A stretch of 64,000 nucleotides of DNA from Clostridium chauvoei. GTDB lineage: Bacteria > Bacillota > Clostridia > Clostridiales > Clostridiaceae. The notes beneath the pieces are model-generated. The model had not been told where the DNA came from and ran no database searches. It saw nothing but the letters and a program-made list of their open reading frames with translations. The stretch spans positions 1,364,001-1,428,000 of the forward strand of contig NZ_CP018624.1 in the NCBI RefSeq assembly GCF_002327185.1, read 5' to 3'. A program made the translations under genes and the position numbers. This document shows, piece after piece, positions 7,948-18,844 of this stretch; position 1 is the stretch's first letter, and every line of letters starts with the position of its first letter.

Positions 7948-9933
7948 TTATTGATTACCTATAGGTGGTTTTTCTTCTCCATTACCACTTTCAGGTTTAG
8001 GCGGATTTTCTTGTTCCTTTTTATTTGTTGTTAAAGTAACTGTTTCACCTTCTTTAACACTCTTTGTAAAATCTGCTACTTTATCTCCATCTCCAGATAC
8101 TGCTACATTTATACCAGCACCTTTAAGAAGTGCTTTGGCTTCATTTACTGGCATATTAATATAAATACCTAATCCTGCAATATCTATTATTTTTTCTTCA
8201 TATTTTCCTACAGTAATAGAAACTGAAGTTCCTTCTTCTACTTTTGTACCTTTTATTGATTGTGAAAGAACTTTTCCATCTTCATTTTTATTATTAGTAG
8301 TTTGATAATTTACTGATACTGAAAGTTTAAGCCCTTCTAATGTTGATTTTCCATCACCTTCACTATATCCTACAACATTAGGTACATCTACAAGTTTAAT
8401 TTCTGGACCCTTACTTACAACTACCTCTATTTTAGTATCTTTTTTAATTTCAGCCTTAGCAGCTGGACTTTGACTTATAAAATATCCTTTTGGAACACTA
8501 TTACTAAATTGTTCTGTTATCGTATAATTTTTATATCCTTGTAAATCAAAGTATTGTTTTATATTATCAACTTCATAATCTCTAAAATCAGGCATTTTTA
8601 ACTTTTCTTCTCCACCTGATACAATTACCTTAACCTTTGATTTTTTCTTTACCTTAGTTCCAACTTTAGGATTCACATCAATAATAGTTCCTTCTGGTTT
8701 ATCACTCTTTTCAGTTCCTACCTCTTCAAGCTCTAATCCTAATTTATCAAGTTCCTTTTTAGCATCATCTAATTTCTTACTTTCAATATTAGGTACTTCA
8801 ACTTCCTTGCTGCTTGATCCCTTAGTTAAAAAGAAACCGCCCACTCCAATTGCTAGTAATGCTAAAATCCCTACTATAGCTATAATTACCTTTTTATTAT
8901 TATTTTTTTTCTTAGGTTTATTTTCTTTAGTCTTTCTCTTTTTAAATAAACCATCCTCTTCATCATCATCTTCGTAGTCTTCTTCATCGTATTCATCATC
9001 TTCGTCGTAATATTCATCTTTAAGACTTGTAATTTGAGTTGTCTTATCATTATCCATTGTAATTGGAGACATTACGATTGTATGTTGATCATCCATTGAA
9101 GGTTTTTCTCCAATGATAACATCAGGATTTTGTTGTATTTTTTGAAGATCCTGTATAATATCCTTTGCACTTTGATATCTTTTTACTGGTGTTTTTTCCA
9201 TAGCCTTTAATATAAGCTTATTTAAGCTATCAGGAATTGATGGATTCAAACTCTTTGGTGAGACAGGCTCTTCTTGTAAGTGCTTAAGAGCTACAGTAAC
9301 TGGGGAATCCCCCTCAAAAGGTAATTTTCCAGTTACCATTTCATATAAAACTACACCTAAAGAATATAAATCAGTTCTAAAGTCAATATAAGTTCCCTTA
9401 GCTTGTTCTGGTGATAAATAATGTGCTGATCCTATTATACTTGTTGTATTTGTTATAGTAGAGGAATCTGTTGATTTTGCTATTCCAAAATCTGTAACTT
9501 TTATTCCGCCACCTTCTGTTACTAATATATTTTGTGGCTTTATATCTCTATGAATAATGTTATTTTTATGAGCACATTCTAATGCTTTAGCAATTTGAAG
9601 CGCTATTTTTATAGCTGTAGCATAACCAAGTTTTCCATTATATTGTATGAAATCTTTTAAAGTTTTACCATTTACGTATTCCATAACAATATAATTTATA
9701 TCATCTTGAGTTCCAACATCTAAAACATTAACTATATTAGTATCTGACAAGTTTGCAATAGCAGTTGCTTCTCTCTTAAATTTTTGTGATATTTCTTCGT
9801 TGTTTGCAAATTCCTTTTTTAGAATTTTAACGGCAACAAATCTATTTAACTTATTACATTTAGCTTTAAAAACTTCTGACATTCCGCCTTCGCCGACTTT
9901 TTCAAGAAGTTCATATCTGTCTCCTAATACCAT
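7948..9933 (-). CDS. prkC: PASTA-domain Ser/Thr protein kinase (PrkC/StkP family)
   Basis: This 661-residue membrane kinase senses cell-wall fragments. The kinase domain (about 6-270) has the glycine loop GEGGMSEV at 14-21, the lysine in AVK at 36, HRD at 128-130 and DFG at 148-150. A very acidic stretch (306-328) and a basic stretch precede one transmembrane helix (about 349-369). Three PASTA repeats follow from about 377, then a fourth, divergent repeat and a proline/glycine tail. It ends in a terminator and lies 4 bases after prpC, its antagonist phosphatase. In Firmicutes this kinase controls cell-wall synthesis, germination and, through IreB (also in this window), antibiotic tolerance. 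Confidence 0.96.
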   Translation of the reverse strand: MVLGDRYELLEKVGEGGMSEVFKAKCNKLNRFVAVKILKKEFANNEEISQKFKREATAIANLSDTNIVNVLDVGTQDDINYIVMEYVNGKTLKDFIQYNGKLGYATAIKIALQIAKALECAHKNNIIHRDIKPQNILVTEGGGIKVTDFGIAKSTDSSTITNTTSIIGSAHYLSPEQAKGTYIDFRTDLYSLGVVLYEMVTGKLPFEGDSPVTVALKHLQEEPVSPKSLNPSIPDSLNKLILKAMEKTPVKRYQSAKDIIQDLQKIQQNPDVIIGEKPSMDDQHTIVMSPITMDNDKTTQITSLKDEYYDEDDEYDEEDYEDDDEEDGLFKKRKTKENKPKKKNNNKKVIIAIVGILALLAIGVGGFFLTKGSSSKEVEVPNIESKKLDDAKKELDKLGLELEEVGTEKSDKPEGTIIDVNPKVGTKVKKKSKVKVIVSGGEEKLKMPDFRDYEVDNIKQYFDLQGYKNYTITEQFSNSVPKGYFISQSPAAKAEIKKDTKIEVVVSKGPEIKLVDVPNVVGYSEGDGKSTLEGLKLSVSVNYQTTNNKNEDGKVLSQSIKGTKVEEGTSVSITVGKYEEKIIDIAGLGIYINMPVNEAKALLKGAGINVAVSGDGDKVADFTKSVKEGETVTLTTNKKEQENPPKPESGNGEEKPPIGNQ

Positions 9934-9937
9934 TCAC

Positions 9938-10657
9938 TTACACCTCTCCTTCAAATAGTACTACTGTTATATTATCCCTTCCACCTCTTGATTTAGCTAG
10001 GTCTATCAATATTTCACAAACCTCACCTAAATTAGAATACTCACTTAGAATAGATAAAATATCATTGGATTTCACTTCGTTACTTAGACCATCTGAACAC
10101 AACAAAAACAAATTGTACTTCTTAGGATTTACTTTAAATATATCAACTTCAACCCATTCCTTTGTTCCTATTGCTCTTGTAATTATATTTCTTTGCGGGT
10201 GTTTTTCAGCTTCTTCCTCTGTAATACTTCCAAAATCTAATAATTCTTGTACTAACGAATGGTCTTTAGTTATTTTTTCAATTACTTCTCCCTTTATGCC
10301 ATAACATGAGCTATCTCCCACGTTTGCAACTTGAATAAATTCATCTGTTATTAGACATGCAGTTAGAGTTGTCCCCATCCCTCTATATTCTTCTTCTCCA
10401 TGAGAAAACTCATAAACTTTAATGTTTGCATATTCTACTGCTTCTTTTAAGATGTTATATCTATTTTCATAGTTAAAATTCTTTTCAATAAATTCAATTA
10501 CTTTCTTGGATGCCATTTCACTAGCTACTTCACCAGCATTATGACCTCCCATACCATCTGCTACAACAAAAACTCTATATTTTTCCTCTTCTTTATATAA
10601 GGCATAATCTTCATTTAATTTTCTAACGTTTCCCACATCACTTTTTATACCAACCAT
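9938..10657 (-). CDS. prpC: PP2C-family protein phosphatase, partner of PrkC
   Basis: This PP2C (PPM) metallophosphatase of about 239 residues removes phosphate from PrkC and its substrates. Metal-binding motifs are DVGNVRKLNED near the N-terminus, ADGMGGH at 33-39, GDSS in the middle and SDGL and RDNITVV near the C-terminus. I place the start at the ATG at 10657; a TTG one codon upstream is possible. Phosphatase and kinase genes are 4 bases apart, the usual translationally coupled pair. Confidence 0.95.
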   Translation of the reverse strand: MVGIKSDVGNVRKLNEDYALYKEEEKYRVFVVADGMGGHNAGEVASEMASKKVIEFIEKNFNYENRYNILKEAVEYANIKVYEFSHGEEEYRGMGTTLTACLITDEFIQVANVGDSSCYGIKGEVIEKITKDHSLVQELLDFGSITEEEAEKHPQRNIITRAIGTKEWVEVDIFKVNPKKYNLFLLCSDGLSNEVKSNDILSILSEYSNLGEVCEILIDLAKSRGGRDNITVVLFEGEV

Positions 10658-10670
10658 CAATACCCACTCC

Positions 10671-11702
10671 TTACATTTGGGTTTCTAAAAACTTACGTCT
10701 TATTTGTCCACAGGCTGCATTAATATCGCTTCCCATTTCTCTTCTTACTGTAACTTCTATCCCTTGACTTTTTAAAATTTCTTCAAAATCTGTAATAGTT
10801 TTTTTAGAAGGTCTTTTTAGTGTATTTTCTTTTATTTCATTAACAGGAATAAGATTAACATGGCATAACATACCCTTTAAAAGTTTTCCTAAAGATTTTG
10901 CATCTTCTTTTCCATCATTCACTCCTGATACTAAAGAATATTCAAAAGTAATACGTCTTCCTGTCTTTTCTATGTAATACCTACAGGCCTCTAAAATCTC
11001 TTTTATTGAATATTTATTAGCTATTGGCATTATTTCTCTTCTTTTCTCATCACTAAATGCATGAAGTGAAATTGCTAAAGTTATACTTGATTCTTTATCT
11101 GCAAGATCATAAATATTAGGAACTAAACCACAAGTTGAAAGTGTAATATGTCGTTGTCCAATATTTAGCCCATAATCTGAATTTACTAATTCTAAAAATT
11201 TAAGTACATTTTCATAATTATCTAAAGGTTCTCCACTTCCCATTAACACTACATTTGAAATTCTTTCACCAATTACGTTTTGAGCTACCATAATTTGAGA
11301 TAATATTTCTCCTGCTGTTAAATTTCTAACTCTTCCATCAAGAGTTGAGGCACAGAACTTACATCCCATCCTGCACCCAACTTGTATTGAAATACAAATT
11401 GAATAACCATGTTTATATTTCATAATTACACTTTCAATAATATTTCCATCATTAAAACCAAGTAATAGCTTTTGTGTATTATCTATTTTAGATTCAAATC
11501 TTTCTACTATTTTAGGAATACCTATATAAAAGTTACTATTTAACTTTTCTTGTAAAGCCTTAGGGATATTTCTCATTTCATAAAAATCCCAAACTTCTTT
11601 ATAAATCCAAGAAAGTACTTGTTTTGCTCTAAATGCACTTTCTTTATTGTCCTTCATCCAAGCTATAAGCTCCTCTAAAGTGTAATCTAATATATTTTTC
11701 AT
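10671..11702 (-). CDS. rlmN: Dual-specificity 23S rRNA/tRNA adenine-C2 methyltransferase RlmN
   Basis: This 343-residue radical SAM enzyme methylates C2 of A2503 in 23S rRNA and A37 in some tRNAs. The CxxxCxxC cluster motif is C110, C114 and C117 (GCRMGCKFC). The methyl-carrying cysteine is in INAACGQ near the C-terminus, and GEPLDNY is the SAM-binding motif. Its start lies 8 bases after the rsmB stop, so two rRNA methylases are made together. The rsmB-rlmN-prpC-prkC order is conserved. Confidence 0.97.
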   Translation of the reverse strand: MKNILDYTLEELIAWMKDNKESAFRAKQVLSWIYKEVWDFYEMRNIPKALQEKLNSNFYIGIPKIVERFESKIDNTQKLLLGFNDGNIIESVIMKYKHGYSICISIQVGCRMGCKFCASTLDGRVRNLTAGEILSQIMVAQNVIGERISNVVLMGSGEPLDNYENVLKFLELVNSDYGLNIGQRHITLSTCGLVPNIYDLADKESSITLAISLHAFSDEKRREIMPIANKYSIKEILEACRYYIEKTGRRITFEYSLVSGVNDGKEDAKSLGKLLKGMLCHVNLIPVNEIKENTLKRPSKKTITDFEEILKSQGIEVTVRREMGSDINAACGQIRRKFLETQM

Positions 11703-11710
11703 TATTTCAC

Positions 11711-13030
11711 CTACATTGTTTTTTGTATTTTAGCAATATAGAAGCCATCCATATGTTCATTTGGTAATATAGTTAATGTACCATCTTGGTTATATATAAA
11801 GTTACTATTATTTCCAATAAATATCTTTTCTATTTTAGCATCTTTATGCTTTGACATAAACCATTGTATATTTTCTTCATTTTCTTCTTTGTTTAATGTA
11901 CATGTTGAATATACTAATGTACCATTTGGTTTTAAGTATTGCCAAGCATTATCCATTATTTCTCTTTGTATTGGAACTAAATCCTTTAATTGCTGTCTAG
12001 TTTTATTCCATTTTATTTCTGGTTTTTTTCTTATTATTCCAAGACCTGAACATGGAACGTCAATAAGAACTTTATCTGATGAGGATATATACTCAACATT
12101 TAATTTAGTTGCATCCATAACTAAAGTCTTTACATTTGTTAAACCAAGTCTATTAATATTTTCTTCTATTAATGATAATTTATTTTCATGTAAATCAAAA
12201 GCTAATACTTCTCCTGTATTATTTAATAATTCTGCTATATGAGTTGTTTTTCCACCTGGTGCTGCACAAAGGTCTAAAACTTTATCTCCTTCTTTAGCAT
12301 CTAAAATAGGTGCTACAAGCATAGCGCTTTCATCTTGAACAGTTATTAACCCTTCATTAAATAATTCATTTCTTTCTATGCCTTTTCCGCCTTTTATTTC
12401 AATAGCTTCTGGGCAAGCATATCCTTCTTCAATGTCATATTGCATTGTTTCTAACTTTTCATAAACTTCATCATAATCTGATTTAATACTATTAACTCTT
12501 ACTGTTGTTTTAGGAGTTTCATTTAAACCTGCCATAAGTTTTAAAGTTCTTTCTTCTCCATATTGTTTTATAAATAATCTTATCATCCATGGTTGAAGAG
12601 AGAATTTATATGCTAATTCATCAATTCTATTTCCTGGTACAACTAATTCTTTTTCATCTTTAATGTAATTTCTTAATATACCATTTACAAGCTTTGATGC
12701 TTCTAAAGAAACTTCTTTAGCTTCTTCTACAGCTTCATTACATGCTGCATATTCAGGAACTTTATCTAGAAAATGTATCTGATAAATTGCAACTCTTAAT
12801 ATGTTTAATACAGTTTCATCCATAAGTTTAATGTCTTTTACAAAGTTTCCTATAATAACATCTAAAGTCTTTTTTCTTCTTAAAGTTCCGTAAACTAATT
12901 CAGTTATTAATCCCTTATCTAAATCTGAGATTTCGTTATTATTAAGTTCATTTGAAAGAACTATATTTGAGTATGCTCCTTCTTCTAAAACTCTTTGAAC
13001 TATTTGTCTTGCTAGTTTTCTACTATTCAT
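11711..13030 (-). CDS. rsmB: 16S rRNA (cytosine967-C5)-methyltransferase RsmB
   Basis: This 439-residue enzyme methylates C967 of 16S rRNA. An N-terminal NusB-like helical RNA-binding domain (about 1-140) is followed by a Rossmann methyltransferase domain with [13 protein letters not shown] as the SAM motif and DVPCSGLG and [10 protein letters not shown] carrying the two catalytic cysteines. Length and domain order match the family. It follows a zinc peptidase gene by 12 bases and precedes rlmN. Confidence 0.96.
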   Translation of the reverse strand: MNSRKLARQIVQRVLEEGAYSNIVLSNELNNNEISDLDKGLITELVYGTLRRKKTLDVIIGNFVKDIKLMDETVLNILRVAIYQIHFLDKVPEYAACNEAVEEAKEVSLEASKLVNGILRNYIKDEKELVVPGNRIDELAYKFSLQPWMIRLFIKQYGEERTLKLMAGLNETPKTTVRVNSIKSDYDEVYEKLETMQYDIEEGYACPEAIEIKGGKGIERNELFNEGLITVQDESAMLVAPILDAKEGDKVLDLCAAPGGKTTHIAELLNNTGEVLAFDLHENKLSLIEENINRLGLTNVKTLVMDATKLNVEYISSSDKVLIDVPCSGLGIIRKKPEIKWNKTRQQLKDLVPIQREIMDNAWQYLKPNGTLVYSTCTLNKEENEENIQWFMSKHKDAKIEKIFIGNNSNFIYNQDGTLTILPNEHMDGFYIAKIQKTM

Positions 13031-13042
13031 CTTTATACCTCT

Positions 13043-13741
13043 TTAATTATCATTATATCTATTATTTAATGCTATTAATCTTATTAATTGAGAAATAGCC
13101 ATCAATGTAGCAGCAACATAAGTCATTGCAGCTGCATCTAATACATTTTGTGCACCTTTTATTTCATCTCCATATAAAAACCCTCTAGTTTTTAAAATGG
13201 AAAGTGCTCTAGTTGAAGCATTAAATTCTACTGGAAGAGTTACTAATTGATATAAAACTGCTGCTCCAAAGAATATAATACCAAATCTCGCTAACATAGG
13301 AGAACCAAAAAATATTCCAATCATAAATAAAATCATTGAAAGTTGACTCCCTATATTAACTACTGGGGCTATTTGAGTTCTTAGAACTAATGGTTTATAG
13401 CTAGTTTGATGTTGAATTGCATGACCACACTCATGAGCTGCTATTCCAGCTGCTGCAATAGTTGCTCCATCATATACTTCTGGCGAAAGTCTAACTACTT
13501 TTGAAGTTGGATCATAATGGTCTCCCAAGTGAGTGCTTACTCTTTCCAATCTTACATCAAAAAGTCCTGCTGAGTCTAATATATTTCTTGCAATTTCACT
13601 CCCTGTATTCCCATTTATAGTTCTAACACTTCTATATTTTTTGTAAGTACTATCTACTTTCATTTGGGCCCAAAAAGCTATTATAACTGCTGGAATTAAG
13701 ATTATATATGTTGGATCAAAATAAAAACCTGGATAAAACAT
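13043..13741 (-). CDS. YugP-family membrane zinc metallopeptidase
   Basis: This 232-residue integral membrane protein belongs to the DUF2268/YugP zinc peptidase family. It has an N-terminal membrane helix, the zinc-binding AAHECGHAIQH motif near residue 100, and two to three more membrane helices in the second half. The biological substrate is unknown. It sits between fmt and rsmB, an insertion frequent in clostridia relative to Bacillus. Spacing to both neighbours is short, so it shares the operon. Confidence 0.9.
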   Translation of the reverse strand: MFYPGFYFDPTYIILIPAVIIAFWAQMKVDSTYKKYRSVRTINGNTGSEIARNILDSAGLFDVRLERVSTHLGDHYDPTSKVVRLSPEVYDGATIAAAGIAAHECGHAIQHQTSYKPLVLRTQIAPVVNIGSQLSMILFMIGIFFGSPMLARFGIIFFGAAVLYQLVTLPVEFNASTRALSILKTRGFLYGDEIKGAQNVLDAAAMTYVAATLMAISQLIRLIALNNRYNDN

Positions 13742-13763
13742 ACTATCCTCTCCTTAAAAATTA

Positions 13764-14690
13764 CTATCCTAAAATAATATTTTCTTTAATTTCATTCCCA
13801 TTTATATATTGTTCTATAGTTAAAGGCTTTCCATTTGGAAATTGTACTTTTTTTATTAATAATGTCCCCTTTGATGTAGCAACTTTAATCCCATCCTTTG
13901 AAACTTTTAATATAGTTCCTGGTGCTTTATTGCTTTCTTCATTTAAAACATCTGCACTATAAATCTTCATAGACTGATCTTCATATTTAGTATGTGCAAT
14001 AGGCCATGGATTAAGTCCTCTAATTAAATTATTTATCTTTTCTGCTGAATCATTCCAGTTTATTTTGCCAAGATCTTTATTTAACATTTTAGCATAGAAA
14101 GTTTCACCTTCTTGTTTAATTGGCTTTATGGTGTTATTTACTAAACCTTCTATAGTATCTACTAAAAGATCTCCTCCTGTACTCATTAAAATATCATGGA
14201 GTTCTCCAGCTGTCATGTCTTCTGTGATATCAACTTCATTTTTAAGAAGCATATCCCCTGTATCAAGGCCTACATCCATAAGCATAGTTGTATTTCCTGA
14301 CTTCTTTTCACCATTTATTATTACCCAATTTAATGGTGCTGCACCCCTATACATTGGTAGTAAAGATGCATGAAGGTTTATACAGCCATATTTAGGTATA
14401 TCTAATACTTCTTTAGTTAAGATTTGCCCAAAAGCTACAACTATTATAAAATCTGGTTTTAATTCTTTTAAATATTCTATACACTCTCTATCGTCCTTAA
14501 GTTTTATTGGTTGATATACTGGTATATTATTTTCTATAGCAACTTCTTTTACTGGTGAAAAAGCCATTTTCTTTCCTCTACCCTTAGGTTTGTCAGGTTG
14601 CGTAAATACGCTTTCTACTCCATAGGTTTCTATAAGCTTTTTTAAAGAAGGTACAGAAAAATCTGGTGTTCCCATAAATACAATCTTCAT
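13764..14690 (-). CDS. fmt: Methionyl-tRNA formyltransferase
   Basis: This 308-residue enzyme formylates initiator Met-tRNA using 10-formyl-tetrahydrofolate. Signatures are [11 protein letters not shown] at the N-terminus, [15 protein letters not shown] with the catalytic Asn-His, and the downstream GLDTGDML. The C-terminal OB-like tRNA-binding domain is present. It is 17 bases downstream of def, whose product removes the same formyl group from new proteins. Length is normal. Confidence 0.97.
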   Translation of the reverse strand: MKIVFMGTPDFSVPSLKKLIETYGVESVFTQPDKPKGRGKKMAFSPVKEVAIENNIPVYQPIKLKDDRECIEYLKELKPDFIIVVAFGQILTKEVLDIPKYGCINLHASLLPMYRGAAPLNWVIINGEKKSGNTTMLMDVGLDTGDMLLKNEVDITEDMTAGELHDILMSTGGDLLVDTIEGLVNNTIKPIKQEGETFYAKMLNKDLGKINWNDSAEKINNLIRGLNPWPIAHTKYEDQSMKIYSADVLNEESNKAPGTILKVSKDGIKVATSKGTLLIKKVQFPNGKPLTIEQYINGNEIKENIILG

Positions 14691-14707
14691 AAAGTATCCT
14701 CCAGTGA

Positions 14708-15151
14708 CTATTTAATATGATCTATAAATAATGTTCCATATAAATGATCATTTTCATGTAATACAGCTCTTGCTAATAGCTCTGTTGCTTCTAAAATAAA
14801 TTCTTCACCATTTTCATTTAAAGCTTTTACTTTTACATAATTTGGTCTTTCTATTTCAGCCATTTCTCCTGGAATACTAAGACATCCTTCTTCTCCTGTT
14901 TGTGATCCACTAGTTTCTAGTATTTCTGGATTTATAAATACTCTAATTCCAGCACCATCGTAAACATCTATTACAAATATTTTTTGAAGAATTCCTATTT
15001 GTGGTGCTGCAAGCCCAACTCCATCTGCTTCATACATTGTGTCTGCCATATCATCTAAGATTTGTAACGTTCTAGAAGTTATTTTTTCAACTGTTTTACA
15101 ATTCTTTCTTAATACTTCATCTCCATTTTTTCTTATATTTCTAATTCCCAT
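14708..15151 (-). CDS. def: Peptide deformylase
   Basis: This 147-residue iron/zinc enzyme removes the formyl group from nascent peptides. All three motifs are visible: [19 protein letters not shown] with the metal-binding cysteine, and HENDH with the two metal-binding histidines and catalytic glutamate. The isoleucine or tyrosine usually found in the third motif is asparagine here, which is tolerated. It lies directly after priA and before fmt. Confidence 0.96.
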   Translation of the reverse strand: MGIRNIRKNGDEVLRKNCKTVEKITSRTLQILDDMADTMYEADGVGLAAPQIGILQKIFVIDVYDGAGIRVFINPEILETSGSQTGEEGCLSIPGEMAEIERPNYVKVKALNENGEEFILEATELLARAVLHENDHLYGTLFIDHIK

Positions 15152-15162
15152 TTTATTTCCTC

Positions 15163-17372
15163 CTATGCTAAATTATTTGGGTTAATGTCAATACTTACTC
15201 TTATTTCATTATATACATTCTTATTAAACTGATAAAGTCTATCCTTAATTTTTTTACAAAATTCTATAGAAATATCCCCTTTAAATAAAATTTGCCATCT
15301 ATAATTATCTTTTATTTTAGTTACAATACAAGGAACAGGTCCTAACATATCTATAGAAGTATATTCATTTTTTATTTTTTCAAAATCTATACTTACTTTT
15401 TTCATAAAATCTTTAAGTTTATCTTCATCTTTAGAAATTCCATTAACTAATAGTATTTTACCAAAAGGAGGATAACACATCAAACCTCTCATGGTAAATT
15501 CTTCATTGTAAAAACCTTCGTAATCATAATTCTTTGCATATAATAAGCTATAATGATCTGGTGTATAGGTTTGTATAAATACTTTACCTTCTTTTTCCCC
15601 TCTACCTGCTCTTCCTGCAACTTGTGTTATTATTTGAAAAGTTCTCTCTGCAGCTCTAAAATCTGAAACATTTAATGAAATGTCTGCAGCTAAAACTCCA
15701 ACCACTGTAACGTTTGGAAAATCTAATCCCTTCGAAATCATTTGAGTTCCAATTAAAATATCTGCCTCTTTATTCTTAAAGGAATTATATATAGCTTCAT
15801 GTGAATTCTTATTTCTTGTAGTTTCTGCATCCATTCTTAATACTTTTACATCTTTAAAGTATTTTAAAACTTCTTCCTCTACTCTCTGTGTCCCAGCCCC
15901 AAAAAACTTTACATATTTACTTTTGCATTTAGGACATATTTTAGGTTGCTTTTCTACTTTACCACAATAATGACAAACTAAAAAACCATTTTTATGATAA
16001 GTCATAGAAATATCACATTTTGAGCATTTAAATACATATCCACAGCTTCTACATGATACAAAGGTTGAAAAACCTCTTCTATTTAAAAATAGTATTATTT
16101 GCTCTTTTCTTTTTAAAGCTTCTTTTATTTCATAATAAAGTCTGTTACTAAATAAAGATATATTCCCTAAGCTCAACTCTTTTCTCATATCTATAATTTC
16201 CATTATAGGCATAGGCTTTAAATCTACTCTATTTTTAAGTTCAACAAGCTCTATTTCTCCTGAAATAGCTCTATAATAGTTTTCTATAGTTGGAGTTGCA
16301 GATCCTAAAATAACTTTGCAATTCTTTAAAGAACTTATAAACTCAGCCACTTCTTTAGTTTGATACTTTGGATTCTGTTCAGATTTATAGGTATTCTCAT
16401 GTTCTTCATCTATAATTATAAAACCTAACTCTTTAACAGGTAAAAATAAGGCACTTCTTGCTCCTATAATTACTTTAGCCTTACCTTCTTTTATCCTATA
16501 CCATTCATCAAACCTCTCTCCATCTGAAAGCTTACTATGAAATAATGATACTTCTTTTCCAAATCTACCTTTAAATCGTTCTATCATTTGAGGTGTTAAA
16601 GCTATCTCTGGCACTAATATTATTGAAGATTTATCTTCTTTTAATGCTTTATCAACTAAACGCATATAAACTTCCGTTTTACCTGAACCTGTAACCCCTT
16701 TTAAAAGTACAACGTTCTTTTCTGTGTTATTTATTTTATTTATGGCTATTTCTTGTTCTTTAGTTAGTGGTTTTTCAATAAAGCGATCATATACATTGGT
16801 ATTATATCTATAAACTATTTCTTCTTCTGAAGATAAATATCCTTCCTCAATAAGTTTATTTATTTTATATAAGGATAATGAATACTCTTTTGTTAATTCA
16901 GCTTTTGTAAATTTCCCATTGTTATTTTTTATAAAATCTAAAATTTCTTTATATCGTTCTCTTTTTTATAATCCAGTATATCCTTTTCAAATACTATTAC
17001 CTTTTTGCTCTTAGGCTTAATCCCTTTTAAAACTCCATGGGGAATTATAAGCCTTATAGCATCGATGTATTTACACAAATAATTTTCTCTTAAAAACTCA
17101 ATTAATTTCAAATCATTTTTATTTAATACTGGCTCCTCTAAAAATATTGATTTTACTTTTTTTATTCTTATACCTTTAGGTTCATCTTGATTTTTTACAT
17201 TTAAAATGAATCCATATGTGCTAGTATTTTTAATACCAAAAGGAACCTTAACAAGCTGCCCTACTTTTATTAATCCTTTTAGTTCTTCAGATACTTCATA
17301 AGTAAATGGTCTATCTATATCTAATGCATCGCTATTTACTATTATTTCTGCATATATTTTCAAATTTATCAC
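15163..17372 (-). pseudogene. priA: Primosomal replication helicase PriA, interrupted by one frameshift
   Basis: PriA reloads the replisome at collapsed forks. The gene reads from ATG 17372 through the DNA-binding N-domain, then hits a stop at 16938 after residue 144. Frame resumes if one A is added to the run of six A at 16962-16967 (minus strand), giving KRERYKEILDFIKN and then the Walker A GVTGSGKTEVY, which no intact ORF covers. The downstream frame has the DEEH box, the eight-cysteine zinc region (CRSCG to CPKC) and the helicase motifs to the normal C-terminus. Restored length is about 736 residues, normal for PriA. Everything else is well conserved, so this is either a very recent mutation or a sequence error. 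Confidence 0.9.
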
Positions 17373-17416
17373 CTTTTTTATTTAGGTTTTAATATAATTT
17401 TTTACTTATAGAAGAA

Positions 17417-17437
17417 GAAAGCGCAATTAGCGCTTTC
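17417..17437 (-). terminator. Hairpin overlapping the coaBC stop codon
   Basis: GAAAGCGC and GCGCTTTC form an 8 base pair GC-rich stem with a five-base loop. On the minus strand it is followed by TTCTTCTTCT. It overlaps the end of coaBC and precedes priA, so it may be a partial terminator. Confidence 0.6.
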
Positions 17438-18623
17438 CCAAAATAGTTTCAAAAATATTTGATGCTACTTCTCTCTTACTCATTTTATCTAAATGAATTT
17501 CTTTACCTGACTTTGATATTATAATAACCTTATTATCTTCACTTCCAAAGCCAGTTTCTGAACTTGTAATATCATTTGCTACTATAAAATCTAAATTCTT
17601 CTTAGAAAGCTTTCTTTTCGCATTTTCTATTACATCATTACTTTCAGCTGCAAATCCAACTAATACTTGATTAATCTTTTGCCCTCCAAGTAATTGCAGA
17701 ATATCATTATCTCTAGTAAAACTTAAAGTTAAGTCGCCATCACCTTTTTTAATCTTCTTATTGCTATATTCTTTTATTTTATAATCTGCAACAGCTGCAG
17801 ATTTTATAACAATATCACTATTATGAAAATGTTCTAATATAGCATTCTTCATCTCTTCATTAGTATCAATATTTATCATACTAATGCCCTTTGGTGGCTC
17901 TAAAGATGTAGGTCCAGAAACTAATATAACTTCTGCTCCTCTATCTCTTGCTTCTTTAGCTATTTCGTACCCCATTTTACCAGTTGATCTATTTGTTATA
18001 TATCTTACTGGATCTATATGTGATCTAGTTGGACCTGCACTAATAAGTACTTTTTTCCCAAGTAAATCTTGTTTTTTATCTTGTAATTCAAGTTCTTTTA
18101 AAACTACCTCTACAATTTTATTAACATCTGCAAGTTTTCCTTTTCCTGTATCACCACAAGCAAGTCTTCCTGATGCCGGTTCTATAAATTCGTAGCCATA
18201 ATCTTTTAGTTTCTTTATATTACCTTGTACTATAGGATTTTCATACATATTTGTATTCATTGCTGGCGCAAATATAACTTTAGCTTTTGTTGCCATAATG
18301 GTAGTTGATAACATATCATCTGCTATCCCATTTGAAACTTTACCAATAATATTTGCTGTAGCTGGTGCGACTAAAAATAAATCTGCTTTTTTAGCTAGTG
18401 ATATATGCTGAATTTCCCAAGCCTTTGGTTCTGAAAACATATCTGTAACAACCATATTTTGACTAAGTGATTGAAAAGATAATGGAGTTACAAACTCAGT
18501 TGCAGAAGATGTCATAATAACATTTACTTCTATATCTTTTTTTCTAAGAGCACTTATAATATCAAGTGCCTTATAAACAGCTATTCCTCCACTTATACCT
18601 ATGCATACACACTTTTTTTTCAT
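17427..18623 (-). CDS. coaBC: Bifunctional phosphopantothenoylcysteine decarboxylase/synthetase
   Basis: This 398-residue fusion performs two steps of coenzyme A synthesis. The N-terminal FMN-binding CoaC domain has GISGGIAVYKA, the PASxN-type segment PAMNTNMY and the catalytic-cysteine region GRLACGDTGKGK. The C-terminal CoaB domain begins near KVLISAGPT and has the SGPTSLEPP region and KSAAVADY. Length is normal. It is 2 bases from the rpoZ stop codon and is translationally coupled to it. Confidence 0.97.
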   Translation of the reverse strand: MKKKCVCIGISGGIAVYKALDIISALRKKDIEVNVIMTSSATEFVTPLSFQSLSQNMVVTDMFSEPKAWEIQHISLAKKADLFLVAPATANIIGKVSNGIADDMLSTTIMATKAKVIFAPAMNTNMYENPIVQGNIKKLKDYGYEFIEPASGRLACGDTGKGKLADVNKIVEVVLKELELQDKKQDLLGKKVLISAGPTRSHIDPVRYITNRSTGKMGYEIAKEARDRGAEVILVSGPTSLEPPKGISMINIDTNEEMKNAILEHFHNSDIVIKSAAVADYKIKEYSNKKIKKGDGDLTLSFTRDNDILQLLGGQKINQVLVGFAAESNDVIENAKRKLSKKNLDFIVANDITSSETGFGSEDNKVIIISKSGKEIHLDKMSKREVASNIFETILGKR

Positions 18624-18625
18624 AA

Positions 18626-18844
18626 TTATTTATTGCCTTCCTCTAGTCTTTCATATCCAACAGCACCATCATTAACTTCATTTATTGCTATAGTTAATGG
18701 TTTATGTGATTTTGTCTTTATAAGTGGTTCTCTACCCTCTATTAATTGTCTTGCTCTTTTTGAAGTCACTATTACTAGTGAATATCTATCGTCTACCTTT
18801 TGTAATAAGTCCATTATTGATGGATTAATCATAGAGTTGTTCAT
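18626..18844 (-). CDS. rpoZ: RNA polymerase omega subunit
   Basis: This 72-residue subunit helps fold and assemble the beta' subunit of RNA polymerase. The family core is visible as DRYSLVIVTSKRARQL, followed by KPLTIAINEV. The start ATG at 18844 overlaps the gmk end by 20 bases and has an AAGGAGGGT site inside gmk. The gmk-rpoZ-coaBC order is widely conserved in Firmicutes. Confidence 0.95.
   Translation of the reverse strand: MNNSMINPSIMDLLQKVDDRYSLVIVTSKRARQLIEGREPLIKTKSHKPLTIAINEVNDGAVGYERLEEGNK

Noticed and set aside
8945-9017. Repeated acidic codons in prkC as a possible DNA repeat or mobile trace
   Set aside because: They encode the acidic juxtamembrane linker typical of PASTA kinases and stay in frame.
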